A DNA stretch of 36,994 nt, taken from positions 1 to 36,994 of the forward strand of contig CASEIR010000036.1 of the NCBI GenBank assembly GCA_949287925.1, written 5' to 3'. The notes beneath the pieces are model-generated. The model did no database searches and was not told the DNA's origin. It was given only the letters and a program-made list of their open reading frames with translations. Source of the DNA: an uncultured Lachnospiraceae bacterium. GTDB lineage: Bacteria > Bacillota > Clostridia > Lachnospirales > Lachnospiraceae. Shown here piece by piece: positions 16,400-25,524 of the stretch. A program made the translations under genes and the position numbers. Numbering within the stretch: the first letter of the stretch is position 1; the number at the start of each line of letters is the position of its first letter.

Positions 16400-17158
16400 A
16401 TGGTACGGGCAATTATGCACGGTTGTAATGGAAAGATGGGGCAGGTGATCACCGGGCTGATCCGTGAAGACGACGGGATCGAGATTGTGGCGGGAATAGA
16501 TGCTTATACTGGTCTTGCCAATGATTATCCGGTTTTTGAGAGTATAGATCTATGCGATGTGGAGGCGGATGTGGTGATTGATTTTTCCAATGCGTCGGCA
16601 ACAGACCGTCTGCTGGATGTATGCGTGGAGAAAAAAATTCCGGTTGTTTTGTGTACCACCGGACTGTCGCAGGAACAGTTGGAGAAGGTGGAAGCGGCAG
16701 CGGCTCATACGGCTATACTGAAATCGGCAAATATGTCCATGGGAATCAATCTTTTGATGAAGCTTCTGCAGGATGCGACTAAAGTTCTGGCTGGCGCGGG
16801 ATTTGATATTGAATTAGTAGAACGGCACCACAATCAGAAGGTGGACGCGCCCAGTGGAACGGCGCTTGCGCTGGCGGACTCCATCAATGAAGCTGCCGGC
16901 CATGCATATACCTATGTATATGACCGGAGTCAGGTCCGCCAGAAACGTGGAGAAAAGGAAATTGGAATTTCTGCTGTGCGTGGCGGGACGATTGTAGGAG
17001 ATCATGAAGTGATTTTTGCAGGGCCGGATGAAGTCATTGAATTCAAGCATACGGCCTATTCCAAAGCGGTGTTTGGAAAAGGCGCCGTGGAAGCGGCAAA
17101 ATTTCTGGCAGGAAAGCCTGCCGGAAGATATGATATGTCAGATGTGATTCAATTTTAA
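16400..17158 (+). CDS. dapB: 4-hydroxy-tetrahydrodipicolinate reductase
   Basis: Second step after DapA, reducing the dihydrodipicolinate precursor with NAD(P)H. The 252-residue product has the nucleotide-binding GCNGKMGQVI (8-17) and the catalytic ELVERHHNQKVDAPSGTAL block (His143, His144, Lys147), both classic for DapB. AGGAGGAA lies before the ATG. It is placed between dapA and fbp on the same strand. Confidence 0.97.
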   Translation: MVRAIMHGCNGKMGQVITGLIREDDGIEIVAGIDAYTGLANDYPVFESIDLCDVEADVVIDFSNASATDRLLDVCVEKKIPVVLCTTGLSQEQLEKVEAAAAHTAILKSANMSMGINLLMKLLQDATKVLAGAGFDIELVERHHNQKVDAPSGTALALADSINEAAGHAYTYVYDRSQVRQKRGEKEIGISAVRGGTIVGDHEVIFAGPDEVIEFKHTAYSKAVFGKGAVEAAKFLAGKPAGRYDMSDVIQF

Positions 17159-17196
17159 GGGGAATCATAAAAAACAATAAACATGGGAGGATATAG

Positions 17197-19149
17197 ATGA
17201 AAGAATTAGAAGCACGTTATCTGGAAAGATTGTCACAGTTGTATCCGACCATCGCAAAAGCATCGACAGAGATTATTAACCTGCAGGCGATTCTGAACCT
17301 GCCGAAAGGAACCGAACACTTCCTGACGGATATCCATGGCGAATATGAAGCTTTTTCTCATGTTCTGAAGAATGGGTCGGGATCTGTGCGCCGTAAAGTC
17401 GATGATGTTTTCGGGAATACTATGAGTAGCAGGGACAAGCAGTCTCTTGCTACTCTTATTTATTACCCGTCAGAGAAGATGGATCGGATTCGAAAAGAGG
17501 AGGAAAATATGGAAGACTGGTACAAGATCACTTTGTACCGTCTCATCGAAGTGTGTAAACGCACGGCAAGCAAATACACAAGATCTAAGGTGCGTAAAGC
17601 GCTGCCTGCGGATTTCGCGTATGTAATCGAAGAACTGATCACTGTAAAATCAGAGATTACGGATCAGGAATCTTATTACAACTCGATCATATCTACTATT
17701 ATCCGGATTGGAAGGGCGGAATCGTTTATCATCGCGTTGTGCGAGCTGATTCAAAGACTCACGGTGGACCATCTGCATATTGTGGGGGATATCTATGACC
17801 GTGGACCGGGGCCCCATATTATCATGGACAAACTGATGGATTATCATTCTGTAGATATCCAGTGGGGCAATCATGATGTTCTGTGGATGGGAGCTGCCGC
17901 GGGTCAGCGCGGCTGCATTGCCAATGTGATACGGATCTGTGCAAGATATGGAAATCTGGATATACTGGAAGACGGATATGGGATCAATTTACTTCCGCTG
18001 GCAACCTTTGCCATGAACACTTACCGAGACGACCCCTGTACCTGTTTTCAACTGAAAGGGGAACAGAATTACAGTCAGAGCGAGCAGCAGATGAATATGA
18101 AGATGCACAAGGCAATTTCCGTGATTCAATTCAAGGTAGAAGGCCAGATTATCAAAAAAAATCCAGGATTTGGCATGGAAGACCGGAACCTTTTGCATCG
18201 TGTCGATTATGAACGGGGAACCATACAGTTAGGAGAGCATGAGTATCAGATGTTAGACCGGAACTTTCCGACGGTCGATCCGCAGAAACCTTATGCGCTG
18301 ACCCGGGAAGAAGAGGATATTATGGAGAGGCTGGAACGTGCTTTTCTGCAATGTGAAAAATTGCAAAAACATATGCATTTCCTGCTGAATAAAGGCGGAC
18401 TGTATAAAGTATACAACAATAATCTTCTGTATCATGGCTGTGTACCGCTGACAGACAACGGAGAATTGATGAAGGTACGGATTTATGGACACAGCTATCA
18501 GGGACGCAGTTTATATGAAGTATTAGAAAGCTATGTGAGAAAGGGATTTTATGCAGTAGACGGCAGAGAAAAAGAGCGCGGAAAAGATATGATGTGGTAT
18601 ATCTGGCTCAGCGAAGGTTCTCCGTTGTTCGGAAAAGATAAGATGGCAACTTTCGAACGGTACTTCCTGGCAGAAAAAGAAACGCATAAAGAAAAGAAGA
18701 ATGCCTATTATAATATGTTGGAGGATGAATCTGTTGTAAACCGGATACTGGCGGAATTCGGACTGCCGGAAGAAGGAACCCATATTATTAACGGACATGT
18801 TCCGGTAAAAAGCAAGAGTGGAGAAAGCCCGGTAAAATGCAATGGAAAAGTACTGGTGATTGACGGCGGTTTTTCAAAAGCGTATCAAAAAGAAACCGGT
18901 ATTGCCGGATACACGCTGATCTATAACTCCTATGGGTTAATTCTGGCGGCCCATGAGCCGTTTGAATCAACGGAGGCGGCCATTGAAAAAGAGAGCGATA
19001 TCCATTCGGACAGCATTGTGGTTAAACGGGCGCTGCAGCGCAAACAGGTGGGGGACACGGATGTAGGACGGGATTTGAAAGAACAGATCCATGACCTGGA
19101 AATATTGCTGGAAGCCTATCGCAGCGGCCGGATCGCAGAGCGTTTATAA
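17197..19149 (+). CDS. fbp: Fructose-1,6-bisphosphatase, class III (Firmicutes type)
   Basis: Gluconeogenic enzyme that removes the 1-phosphate of fructose-1,6-bisphosphate. The length of 650 residues and the metallophosphoesterase motifs identify the class III enzyme: DIHGEYEAF (45-53), GDIYDRGPG (about 197-205), GNHD (about 224-227), and the later GHVPVKSKSGESP and VIDGGFSKAYQ. This is distinct from the class I and II enzymes of other bacteria. GGGAGG lies 8 bases before the ATG and the gap to dapB is 38 bases, so it may share the dap transcript. Confidence 0.96.
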   Translation: MKELEARYLERLSQLYPTIAKASTEIINLQAILNLPKGTEHFLTDIHGEYEAFSHVLKNGSGSVRRKVDDVFGNTMSSRDKQSLATLIYYPSEKMDRIRKEEENMEDWYKITLYRLIEVCKRTASKYTRSKVRKALPADFAYVIEELITVKSEITDQESYYNSIISTIIRIGRAESFIIALCELIQRLTVDHLHIVGDIYDRGPGPHIIMDKLMDYHSVDIQWGNHDVLWMGAAAGQRGCIANVIRICARYGNLDILEDGYGINLLPLATFAMNTYRDDPCTCFQLKGEQNYSQSEQQMNMKMHKAISVIQFKVEGQIIKKNPGFGMEDRNLLHRVDYERGTIQLGEHEYQMLDRNFPTVDPQKPYALTREEEDIMERLERAFLQCEKLQKHMHFLLNKGGLYKVYNNNLLYHGCVPLTDNGELMKVRIYGHSYQGRSLYEVLESYVRKGFYAVDGREKERGKDMMWYIWLSEGSPLFGKDKMATFERYFLAEKETHKEKKNAYYNMLEDESVVNRILAEFGLPEEGTHIINGHVPVKSKSGESPVKCNGKVLVIDGGFSKAYQKETGIAGYTLIYNSYGLILAAHEPFESTEAAIEKESDIHSDSIVVKRALQRKQVGDTDVGRDLKEQIHDLEILLEAYRSGRIAERL

Positions 19150-19184
19150 AATTTACAAAATGGAAGCTTCTTCCTTACATAAAA

Positions 19185-19212
19185 TTGACGGGAATGCAGA
19201 TGATACTATTAC
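19185..19212 (+). promoter_or_regulatory. Possible promoter of the small lipoprotein gene
   Basis: TTGACG (19185-19190) and TATTAC (19207-19212) are 16 bases apart. A short inverted repeat CCGCC-AGAT-GGCGG follows at 19217-19230 in the leader. The -10 match is moderate. Confidence 0.45.
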
Positions 19213-19270
19213 AAGGCCGCCAGATGGCGGATTGATGATAGATCTAGACATATGAAAGGGAGAGCTGATT

Positions 19271-19570
19271 ATGAAACGGTGGAAAAAAACGATGCTGATC
19301 CTGCTCTGTACCGGAGCTGTGATGAGTGTAACAGCCTGTGGCTCCGACCAGGGAGCGGACGACAATGTGGCAGACGATCATATGACAACAGAGGATCGTA
19401 ATACGGAAGAGGACCGGATGAACGATGCCACCGGGGATACCGGAAACGGCACAGATACAGTTGATGAAATCGGGGATGATATCCGCGACGGCGCGGAGGA
19501 TGTAAAGGATGATATCCGTGACGGCGCAGACGATATGACCCGTGATAATGAAACAAAGGATAATCCGTAA
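19271..19570 (+). CDS. Small acidic lipoprotein of unknown function
   Basis: A 99-residue protein with a lipoprotein signal peptide: basic start MKRWKK, a hydrophobic stretch and the lipobox VTAC with Cys23, followed by GSD. The mature part is very rich in Asp, Glu and Thr with almost no hydrophobic residues. Near the end an 11-residue unit is repeated in tandem: GDDIRDGAEDV then KDDIRDGADDM. This period is typical of amphipathic helices such as those of LEA-like proteins. No known family recognised. AAAGGGAGAG lies before the ATG. It has its own promoter candidate and a terminator behind, so it is probably expressed alone. Confidence 0.85.
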   Translation: MKRWKKTMLILLCTGAVMSVTACGSDQGADDNVADDHMTTEDRNTEEDRMNDATGDTGNGTDTVDEIGDDIRDGAEDVKDDIRDGADDMTRDNETKDNP

Positions 19571-19574
19571 GAAT

Positions 19575-19605
19575 CAGGGATTGGTGCTCAGGGCATCAAT
19601 CCCTG
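19575..19605 (+). terminator. Terminator after the lipoprotein gene
   Basis: A 12-base-pair stem with one G-T wobble (19575-19586 with 19594-19605, 7-base loop) is followed by GATTTTTG. A convincing Rho-independent terminator. Confidence 0.85.
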
Positions 19606-19663
19606 GATTTTTGCGCGTTAATATGTTAAAATGTAATAATTAATATGTGAAGGAGAGGTAAGG

Positions 19664-20434
19664 ATGAGGTTCAGACCCTGTATCGACATACATAATGGAA
19701 CAGTCAAACAGATTGTGGGAGGAAGCTTGCGGGATCAGGATGATCAGGCGCAAGAAAATTTCGCATCTGTGAAAAACGCGGATTATTATGCCCATTTATA
19801 TAAGGAAGACGGCCTGAACGGCGGCCATGTGATTCTGTTGAATCCGCCTTCTTCAGAATATTATGACGCTACGAGAAAGCAGGCATTTCTCGCGCTGGAG
19901 GCATATCCGGGAGGATTACAGGCAGGCGGCGGAATTACAGCCGAAAATGCCGCGGGATACCTGGAGGCCGGCGCCAGTCATGTGATTGTTACTTCCTATG
20001 TGTTTCAGAATGGAGAAGTGCGCTGGGACCGGATGAAGCGTCTGTGTGAAGAGGTAGGACGGGAGCATGTAGTAATCGATCTGAGCTGCCGCAGGAGGGA
20101 GGAACAGTATTACATTGTGACGGACCGGTGGCAGACGTATACGAATGTATGCCTGACAAAAGACGTTATGGATGAAATTGCCGGATATTGTGATGAATTC
20201 CTGGTTCATGGAGTAGATGTGGAAGGGAAAGCATCCGGTGTGGACGAGCAGCTGGCAGTTCTGCTGGCGTCCCATGAACAACGTCCTGTCACCTACGCGG
20301 GGGGGATCGGAAGTCTGGAAGACCTGAAAAGGTTTGAGAACCTGACGGGAGGCAGGGTAGACTTCACCATCGGAAGCGCGCTGGATCTGTTTGGAGGCAG
20401 GATTTCTTATGAAAAAGTCAGGAAATACCGGTGA
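19664..20434 (+). CDS. hisA: HisA, eukaryotic type (ProFAR isomerase)
   Basis: Predicted ProFAR isomerase of histidine synthesis, a TIM barrel of 256 residues. It starts MRFRPCIDIHNGTVKQIVGG, with Asp at the usual catalytic position, and has LQAGGGI and VTYAGGIGSLEDL phosphate-binding loops. The wording and the insertion around residues 24-45 match the eukaryotic (yeast HIS6 and plant) branch of HisA rather than the common bacterial one, as far as I can recall. No other his gene is nearby. GGAGAGG lies before the ATG. The catalytic assignment is by family; the gene stands alone between a lipoprotein and secA. Confidence 0.85.
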   Translation: MRFRPCIDIHNGTVKQIVGGSLRDQDDQAQENFASVKNADYYAHLYKEDGLNGGHVILLNPPSSEYYDATRKQAFLALEAYPGGLQAGGGITAENAAGYLEAGASHVIVTSYVFQNGEVRWDRMKRLCEEVGREHVVIDLSCRRREEQYYIVTDRWQTYTNVCLTKDVMDEIAGYCDEFLVHGVDVEGKASGVDEQLAVLLASHEQRPVTYAGGIGSLEDLKRFENLTGGRVDFTIGSALDLFGGRISYEKVRKYR

Positions 20435-20475
20435 TTACGAAAGTGTAACGACTTTGTGAACACTTTATAAACTGG

Positions 20476-20504
20476 TTGAATTGGGAAAAGGTTAGTGCTA
20501 GAAT
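20476..20504 (+). promoter_or_regulatory. Promoter of secA
   Basis: TTGAAT (20476-20481) and TAGAAT (20499-20504) are 17 bases apart, with the extended TGC before the -10. It lies about 55 bases before the secA start. Confidence 0.75.
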
Positions 20505-20557
20505 GAGGACTAGAATGGTCATTTATGGCAAAACACTGACAAGGAGCATATGAATAT

Positions 20558-23122
20558 ATGGGTTTAATACAGAAAATATTTGGAACGCACAGTGAAAATG
20601 AACTGAAGAGGATCTATCCCATCGTGGATGCGATTGAAGCGCTGGAACCGCAGATGCAGAAATTGTCGGATCAGGAGCTGCGAGATAAGACAAAAGAATT
20701 TAAACAGCGTCTGTCCGAAGGGGAGACGCTGGACGATATTCTTTCGGAAGCATATGCGGTTGTCCGGGAAGCGGCAGTCCGCACACTGGGAATGAAACAT
20801 TACCGTGTACAGTTAATTGGAGGCGTTATCCTGCATCAGGGACGTATTGCGGAGATGAAGACGGGTGAAGGAAAGACACTGGTGTCCACACTTCCGGCTT
20901 ATCTGAACGCCCTGACGGGAGAAGGCGTACAGATCGTAACAGTAAATGACTACCTGGCGAAGCGTGACGCGGAATGGATGGGACAGGTGCATGAATTCCT
21001 GGGCCTTACCGTAGGCGTTGTGCTGAACAGCATGGATAACGATGAGAGACGCGCCGCATATAATTGCGACATTACCTATGTAACCAATAATGAGCTGGGA
21101 TTCGATTATCTGAGAGATAATATGGTAATTTACAAAGAACAGCTGGTACAAAGGGGAATGAAATTTGCGATTATCGATGAGGTGGACTCTGTTCTCATCG
21201 ATGAGGCCCGTACGCCTCTTATCATATCCGGACAGAGCGGGAAGTCTACGAGGCTTTATGAGGCCTGTGATATTCTGGCCCGCCAGCTGGAAAGAGGAGA
21301 AGCCAGCGGAGAATTCAGCAAGATGAACGCCATCATGGGAGAAGAGATTGAGGAAACCGGCGACTTTGTTGTTAATGAGAAAGAAAAGAGTATCAATCTG
21401 ACAGAAGATGGTGTGAAGAAAGTGGAGCAGTTTTTCCACATCGAGAATCTGGCCGATGCGGAAAATCTGGAAATCCAGCACAATATTATCCTTGCTCTGA
21501 GGGCGCATAATCTGATGTTCCGTGACCAGGATTACGTGGTCAAAGACGACGAAGTACTGATCGTCGATGAATTTACCGGACGTATCATGCCGGGACGCCG
21601 GTATTCCGACGGACTGCATCAGGCAATCGAAGCAAAGGAGCATGTGAAGGTGAAGCGGGAGAGCAAGACGCTTGCTACCATCACATTCCAGAATCTTTTC
21701 AATAAGTATGAGAAAAAATCCGGTATGACCGGTACCGCGCTTACAGAGGAAAAGGAATTCCGTGAAATTTACGGAATGGATGTTATTGAAATTCCAACGA
21801 ACGTTCCTGTACAGAGGGTAGATCTGGAGGATGTGGTTTATAAAACGCAGAAAGAAAAATTCCGTGCAGTCTGTGATGAAATTGAAAAAGCGCATGCGAA
21901 GCATCAGCCGGTTCTGGTAGGTACCATCACCATCGAGACGTCGGAACTTCTCAGCAAGATGCTGAAGAAGAGAGGTATCCAGCACAATGTGCTGAATGCA
22001 AAATTCCATGAGATGGAAGCAGAGATTGTGGCTCAGGCCGGTATCCATGATGCAGTTACGATTGCTACGAATATGGCCGGCCGTGGTACAGATATCAAGC
22101 TGGATGAGGAAGCCAGAGCGGCAGGAGGACTGAAGATCATCGGAACAGAACGTCATGAATCCAGACGTATCGATAATCAGCTGCGGGGACGCTCCGGCCG
22201 TCAGGGTGATCCAGGAGAATCCAGATTCTATATTTCATTGGAAGATGATCTCATGCGTCTGTTCGGTTCCGAACGGCTGATGAATATCTTTAATACCTTA
22301 GGGGTGGAAGAAGGCGAGCAGATCGAACACAAGATGTTGTCCAACGCAATTGAGCGTGCACAGCAGAAGATCGAGAGCAATAATTTTGGTATCCGTAAGA
22401 ATCTGCTGGAATATGATCAGGTTATGAATGAGCAGAGAGAGATTATATATGAGGAGAGGCGCCGGGTTCTGGACGGTGAGAATATGCGGGATTCTATTTT
22501 CCATATGATCAATGAGTATGTGGAGAATGTGGTGGATAAGGTGATCGGTACGGATCAGGAACCGGAAGAGTGGGATCTGACAGAGTTGAATGTGTCTATC
22601 CACAGCACAATCCCCATGGCAATGATTCTGCCTGAAGATGTGAAAAAGATGAGTCAGAAGGAATTGAAACACATGCTAAAAGAGCGGGCGGCGAAGGCTT
22701 ATGAAGCTAAAGAAGCGGAATTTCCGGAACCGGAGCATATTCGTGAAGTGGAGCGTGTCGTACTTCTGAAGGTAATTGACGCTAAATGGATGGATCACAT
22801 CGATGATATGGACCAGCTGCGCCAGGGTATCGGAATGCAGGCTTACGGCCAGAGAGATCCGAAGGTGGAATATAAACTGCTGGGCTATGACATGTTTGAC
22901 GCTATGACGCGGAATATTTCAGAGGATACGATCCGTACGCTGTTCCGTGTAAAACTGGAGCAGAAAGTAGAACGGGAGCAGGTGGCGAAGGTGACAGGAA
23001 CGAATAAAGACGACAGCGCTGCCCGGGCTCCGAAGAAACGTGCGGAGAAGAAGGTTTATCCCAATGATCCGTGTCCGTGCGGAAGCGGGAAAAAATATAA
23101 GCAGTGCTGCGGACGCAAGTAA
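20558..23122 (+). CDS. secA: Preprotein translocase ATPase SecA
   Basis: Motor that drives unfolded preproteins through SecYEG. The 854 residues include Walker A MKTGEGKT (100-107), the DEVD box (207-210), [12 protein letters not shown] and [18 protein letters not shown] of the second nucleotide-binding fold, the scaffold and wing domains, and a C-terminal zinc-binding tail [13 protein letters not shown] (Cys839, 841, 850, 851). AAGGAG (20541-20546) is 11 bases before the chosen ATG. A competing out-of-frame ATG at 20550 encodes only five codons. prfB follows 39 bases later, the usual Firmicute secA-prfB arrangement. Confidence 0.98.
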   Translation: MGLIQKIFGTHSENELKRIYPIVDAIEALEPQMQKLSDQELRDKTKEFKQRLSEGETLDDILSEAYAVVREAAVRTLGMKHYRVQLIGGVILHQGRIAEMKTGEGKTLVSTLPAYLNALTGEGVQIVTVNDYLAKRDAEWMGQVHEFLGLTVGVVLNSMDNDERRAAYNCDITYVTNNELGFDYLRDNMVIYKEQLVQRGMKFAIIDEVDSVLIDEARTPLIISGQSGKSTRLYEACDILARQLERGEASGEFSKMNAIMGEEIEETGDFVVNEKEKSINLTEDGVKKVEQFFHIENLADAENLEIQHNIILALRAHNLMFRDQDYVVKDDEVLIVDEFTGRIMPGRRYSDGLHQAIEAKEHVKVKRESKTLATITFQNLFNKYEKKSGMTGTALTEEKEFREIYGMDVIEIPTNVPVQRVDLEDVVYKTQKEKFRAVCDEIEKAHAKHQPVLVGTITIETSELLSKMLKKRGIQHNVLNAKFHEMEAEIVAQAGIHDAVTIATNMAGRGTDIKLDEEARAAGGLKIIGTERHESRRIDNQLRGRSGRQGDPGESRFYISLEDDLMRLFGSERLMNIFNTLGVEEGEQIEHKMLSNAIERAQQKIESNNFGIRKNLLEYDQVMNEQREIIYEERRRVLDGENMRDSIFHMINEYVENVVDKVIGTDQEPEEWDLTELNVSIHSTIPMAMILPEDVKKMSQKELKHMLKERAAKAYEAKEAEFPEPEHIREVERVVLLKVIDAKWMDHIDDMDQLRQGIGMQAYGQRDPKVEYKLLGYDMFDAMTRNISEDTIRTLFRVKLEQKVEREQVAKVTGTNKDDSAARAPKKRAEKKVYPNDPCPCGSGKKYKQCCGRK

Positions 23123-23161
23123 GTTCTGCGGCAGTCAGGATAGATAGAAAGAGGTGGTAGA

Positions 23162-24269
23162 GTGATAGAGTTGGATCAGTTAAAAACGAATCTGAACGCA
23201 TATGAAGAACCTCTGGCCGAAATGAGGGATTCACTTTGACCTGGCCGGCAAAGAGCATAGGTTGGAAGAACTTGCGCGAAAGGCGGAAGAACCTGGTTTT
23301 TGGGATGATCCGGAAGAATCCCAGAAGCTGATGAAAGAACTCAAAGGCCTGGAGGAACTGGTAAAAAGGATCAAAAAGCTTTATCAGAGCTTTGAAGATA
23401 TCCGGGTATTGATTGAGATGGGATATGAGGAGAATGATCCGGAGATTGTCAGCGAGATCGAGGAGGATCTGGAGAAATTTGAGACAGCTTTCGAGGAACT
23501 GAGAATCCAGACATTGCTGTCTGGAGAATATGACGGATGCAATGCCATCGTTACGATCCATGCGGGCGCCGGCGGGACAGAGTCCTGTGATTGGGCGGAG
23601 ATGCTGTACCGGATGTACAGCCGCTGGGCAGAACGCAAAGGATTTCAGATGCAGGTACTGGATTTTCTGGACGGAGATATTGCCGGTATTAAAACGGTGA
23701 CTTTTGAGGTGGCCGGAGAAAATGCGTATGGATATCTTAAATCAGAAAAAGGGGTACACAGACTTGTGCGGATTTCACCGTTTAATTCGGCAGGCAAACG
23801 ACAGACTTCATTTGCATCCTGCGATGTAGTGCCCGATATTGAAGACGAGATTGATATTGAGATTGCGGATGATGATTTAAAGATTGATACGTACCGCGCA
23901 AGCGGGGCAGGGGGACAGCATGTGAATAAGACGTCGTCTGCTATCCGTATTACGCATCTTCCCACCGGGATTGTAGTTCAGTGTCAGAATGAGCGTTCCC
24001 AGCATCACAATAAGGAAAAAGCAATGCAGATGCTGAAAGTGAAACTGCAGCTTTTGAAGGAGCAGGAACAGGCGGATAAGGTATCGGATATCCGCGGAGA
24101 AGTCAAGGAGATCGGCTTTGGCAATCAGATCCGGTCCTACGTTATGCAGCCTTACACATTGGTGAAGGATCACCGGACCAATGTGGAGAGCAGTAATGTA
24201 AACGCAGTGCTGGACGGCAGCATTGATTTGTTTATCAATGCGTATCTGAAGGAAACAGCGAACAGATAA
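23162..24269 (+). CDS. prfB: Peptide chain release factor 2, with programmed +1 frameshift
   Basis: Recognises UGA and UAA stop codons. The coding sequence is join(23162..23236, 23238..24269): 25 codons from a GTG start, then an in-frame TGA at 23237 that is bypassed by a +1 shift on CTT-TGA-C, giving 368 residues. The stop-recognition motif SPF is in ISPFNSAGKRQTS, and the peptidyl-hydrolysis GGQ falls at residues 250-252. The stop is UGA, the codon RF2 itself reads, so low RF2 favours frameshifting and self-correction. GAGGTG precedes the GTG. The in-frame stop is regulation, not a pseudogene. Confidence 0.96.
23224..23240 (+). promoter_or_regulatory. prfB frameshift site
   Basis: The codons AGG GAT TCA CTT TGA C carry a Shine-Dalgarno-like GAGGGA (23224-23229) a few bases before the slippery CTT (23234-23236) and TGA (23237-23239). 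The layout and spacing match the known RF2 autoregulatory frameshift signal. Confidence 0.93.
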
Positions 24270-24281
24270 AGGGAGGAAGTT

Positions 24282-25514
24282 ATGATAAATATTGCAGTCA
24301 TGGGCTATGGAACAGTCGGTTCCGGCGTGGTTGAGGTTGTAAATACGAACGGAGCCCGCATCAACCAGCGGATCGGCGATGAACTGAATATTAAATATGT
24401 CTTGGATCTAAAAGACTTTCCGGGCGACCCTGTGCAGGATAAGATTGTTCATGATTTTGAAACCATCATCCAGGATGATGAGATCAAAATTGTGGTGGAA
24501 GTGATGGGAGGCATCGAACCGGCTTATACTTTCGTAAAGCGATCGCTGCAGGCCGGAAAAAGTGTTGCTACATCCAATAAAGCTCTGGTGGCAAAACATG
24601 GGGCCGAGCTTTTGTCTATAGCCAAAGAACATGGGATTAATTTCCTGTTTGAGGCCAGCGTGGGCGGAGGAATTCCTATTATCCGTCCGCTGAATTCATC
24701 TTTGACGGCAGACGAGATTGAAGAGATTACGGGAATTCTGAATGGAACCACGAACTATATGCTGACGAAGATGTTCTATGAAGGAGCGGATTATGATACG
24801 GTTTTGAAAGAAGCGCAGGACAACGGTTATGCGGAACGCAATCCGGAGGCGGACGTGGAGGGATATGACGCGTGCCGTAAGATCGCGATTCTGTCCTCTC
24901 TTATTTCCGGGCAGCAGGTTGACTTTGAGGATATCTATTGTGAAGGAATAACGGAGATTACGGTAGAAGATATGAAGTATGCTAAAGCCATGGGAACAAC
25001 GATCAAGCTTCTGGCCTGCTGTAAACGATATGCCGGAAACCGGCTGCACGCTATTGTTGCGCCCTGCATGCTATATCCGGAGCATCCCTTATATAATGTC
25101 AATGGAGTGTTCAATTCCATTTTTGTACATGGTAATGTGCTTGGCGACGCCATGTTCTATGGCAGCGGAGCCGGAAAACTTCCGACAGCCAGCGCGGTGG
25201 TGGCAGACGTAGTAGATGCGGCAAAGCATCTGAACCGCAATATTATGACCATGTGGAAGCAGGAGAAGCTCCGTCTGGAAAATAAGGCGGATTCCAGAAG
25301 ACGGTTTTTTGTCCGGATCCGGGGAGAAGAAAGAGAACTTCTGGAAGAATTAAGACAGTCGTTCGGAGATATTGAAGTGGTCCGTGCAGACGGGCTGGAA
25401 GGCGAATTTGGATTTGTAACTCCTGTGATGATGGAGGGTGAATATGAGATCCGGGCAAATCTTTACCGGGATCAGATCCTGCATATGATCCGGATCGAAG
25501 AGCAGAAGGGATAG
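24282..25514 (+). CDS. hom: Homoserine dehydrogenase
   Basis: Reduces aspartate semialdehyde to homoserine, the branch to threonine and methionine. The 410-residue protein has an N-terminal Rossmann fold VMGYGTVGSGVVEVV (about 5-19), the catalytic-domain signature EASVGGGIPIIRPL and GILNGTTNYML, and a C-terminal ACT-like regulatory domain (about 340-410). GGGAGGAAG precedes the ATG. It is 12 bases after prfB and 10 bases before the PGM-like gene, so tightly packed. Confidence 0.97.
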   Translation: MINIAVMGYGTVGSGVVEVVNTNGARINQRIGDELNIKYVLDLKDFPGDPVQDKIVHDFETIIQDDEIKIVVEVMGGIEPAYTFVKRSLQAGKSVATSNKALVAKHGAELLSIAKEHGINFLFEASVGGGIPIIRPLNSSLTADEIEEITGILNGTTNYMLTKMFYEGADYDTVLKEAQDNGYAERNPEADVEGYDACRKIAILSSLISGQQVDFEDIYCEGITEITVEDMKYAKAMGTTIKLLACCKRYAGNRLHAIVAPCMLYPEHPLYNVNGVFNSIFVHGNVLGDAMFYGSGAGKLPTASAVVADVVDAAKHLNRNIMTMWKQEKLRLENKADSRRRFFVRIRGEERELLEELRQSFGDIEVVRADGLEGEFGFVTPVMMEGEYEIRANLYRDQILHMIRIEEQKG

Positions 25515-25524
25515 GAGTAAAGAG

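Noticed and set aside
20813-22156. A 447-codon open frame on the minus strand inside secA
   Set aside because: It lies wholly antisense to the conserved SecA coding sequence, has no ribosome binding site and shows no family motifs; it is a shadow of secA codon bias.
23162-23261. In-frame TGA in prfB considered as a pseudogene or sequencing error
   Set aside because: The context CTT-TGA-C with an upstream Shine-Dalgarno-like site is the standard RF2 programmed frameshift.
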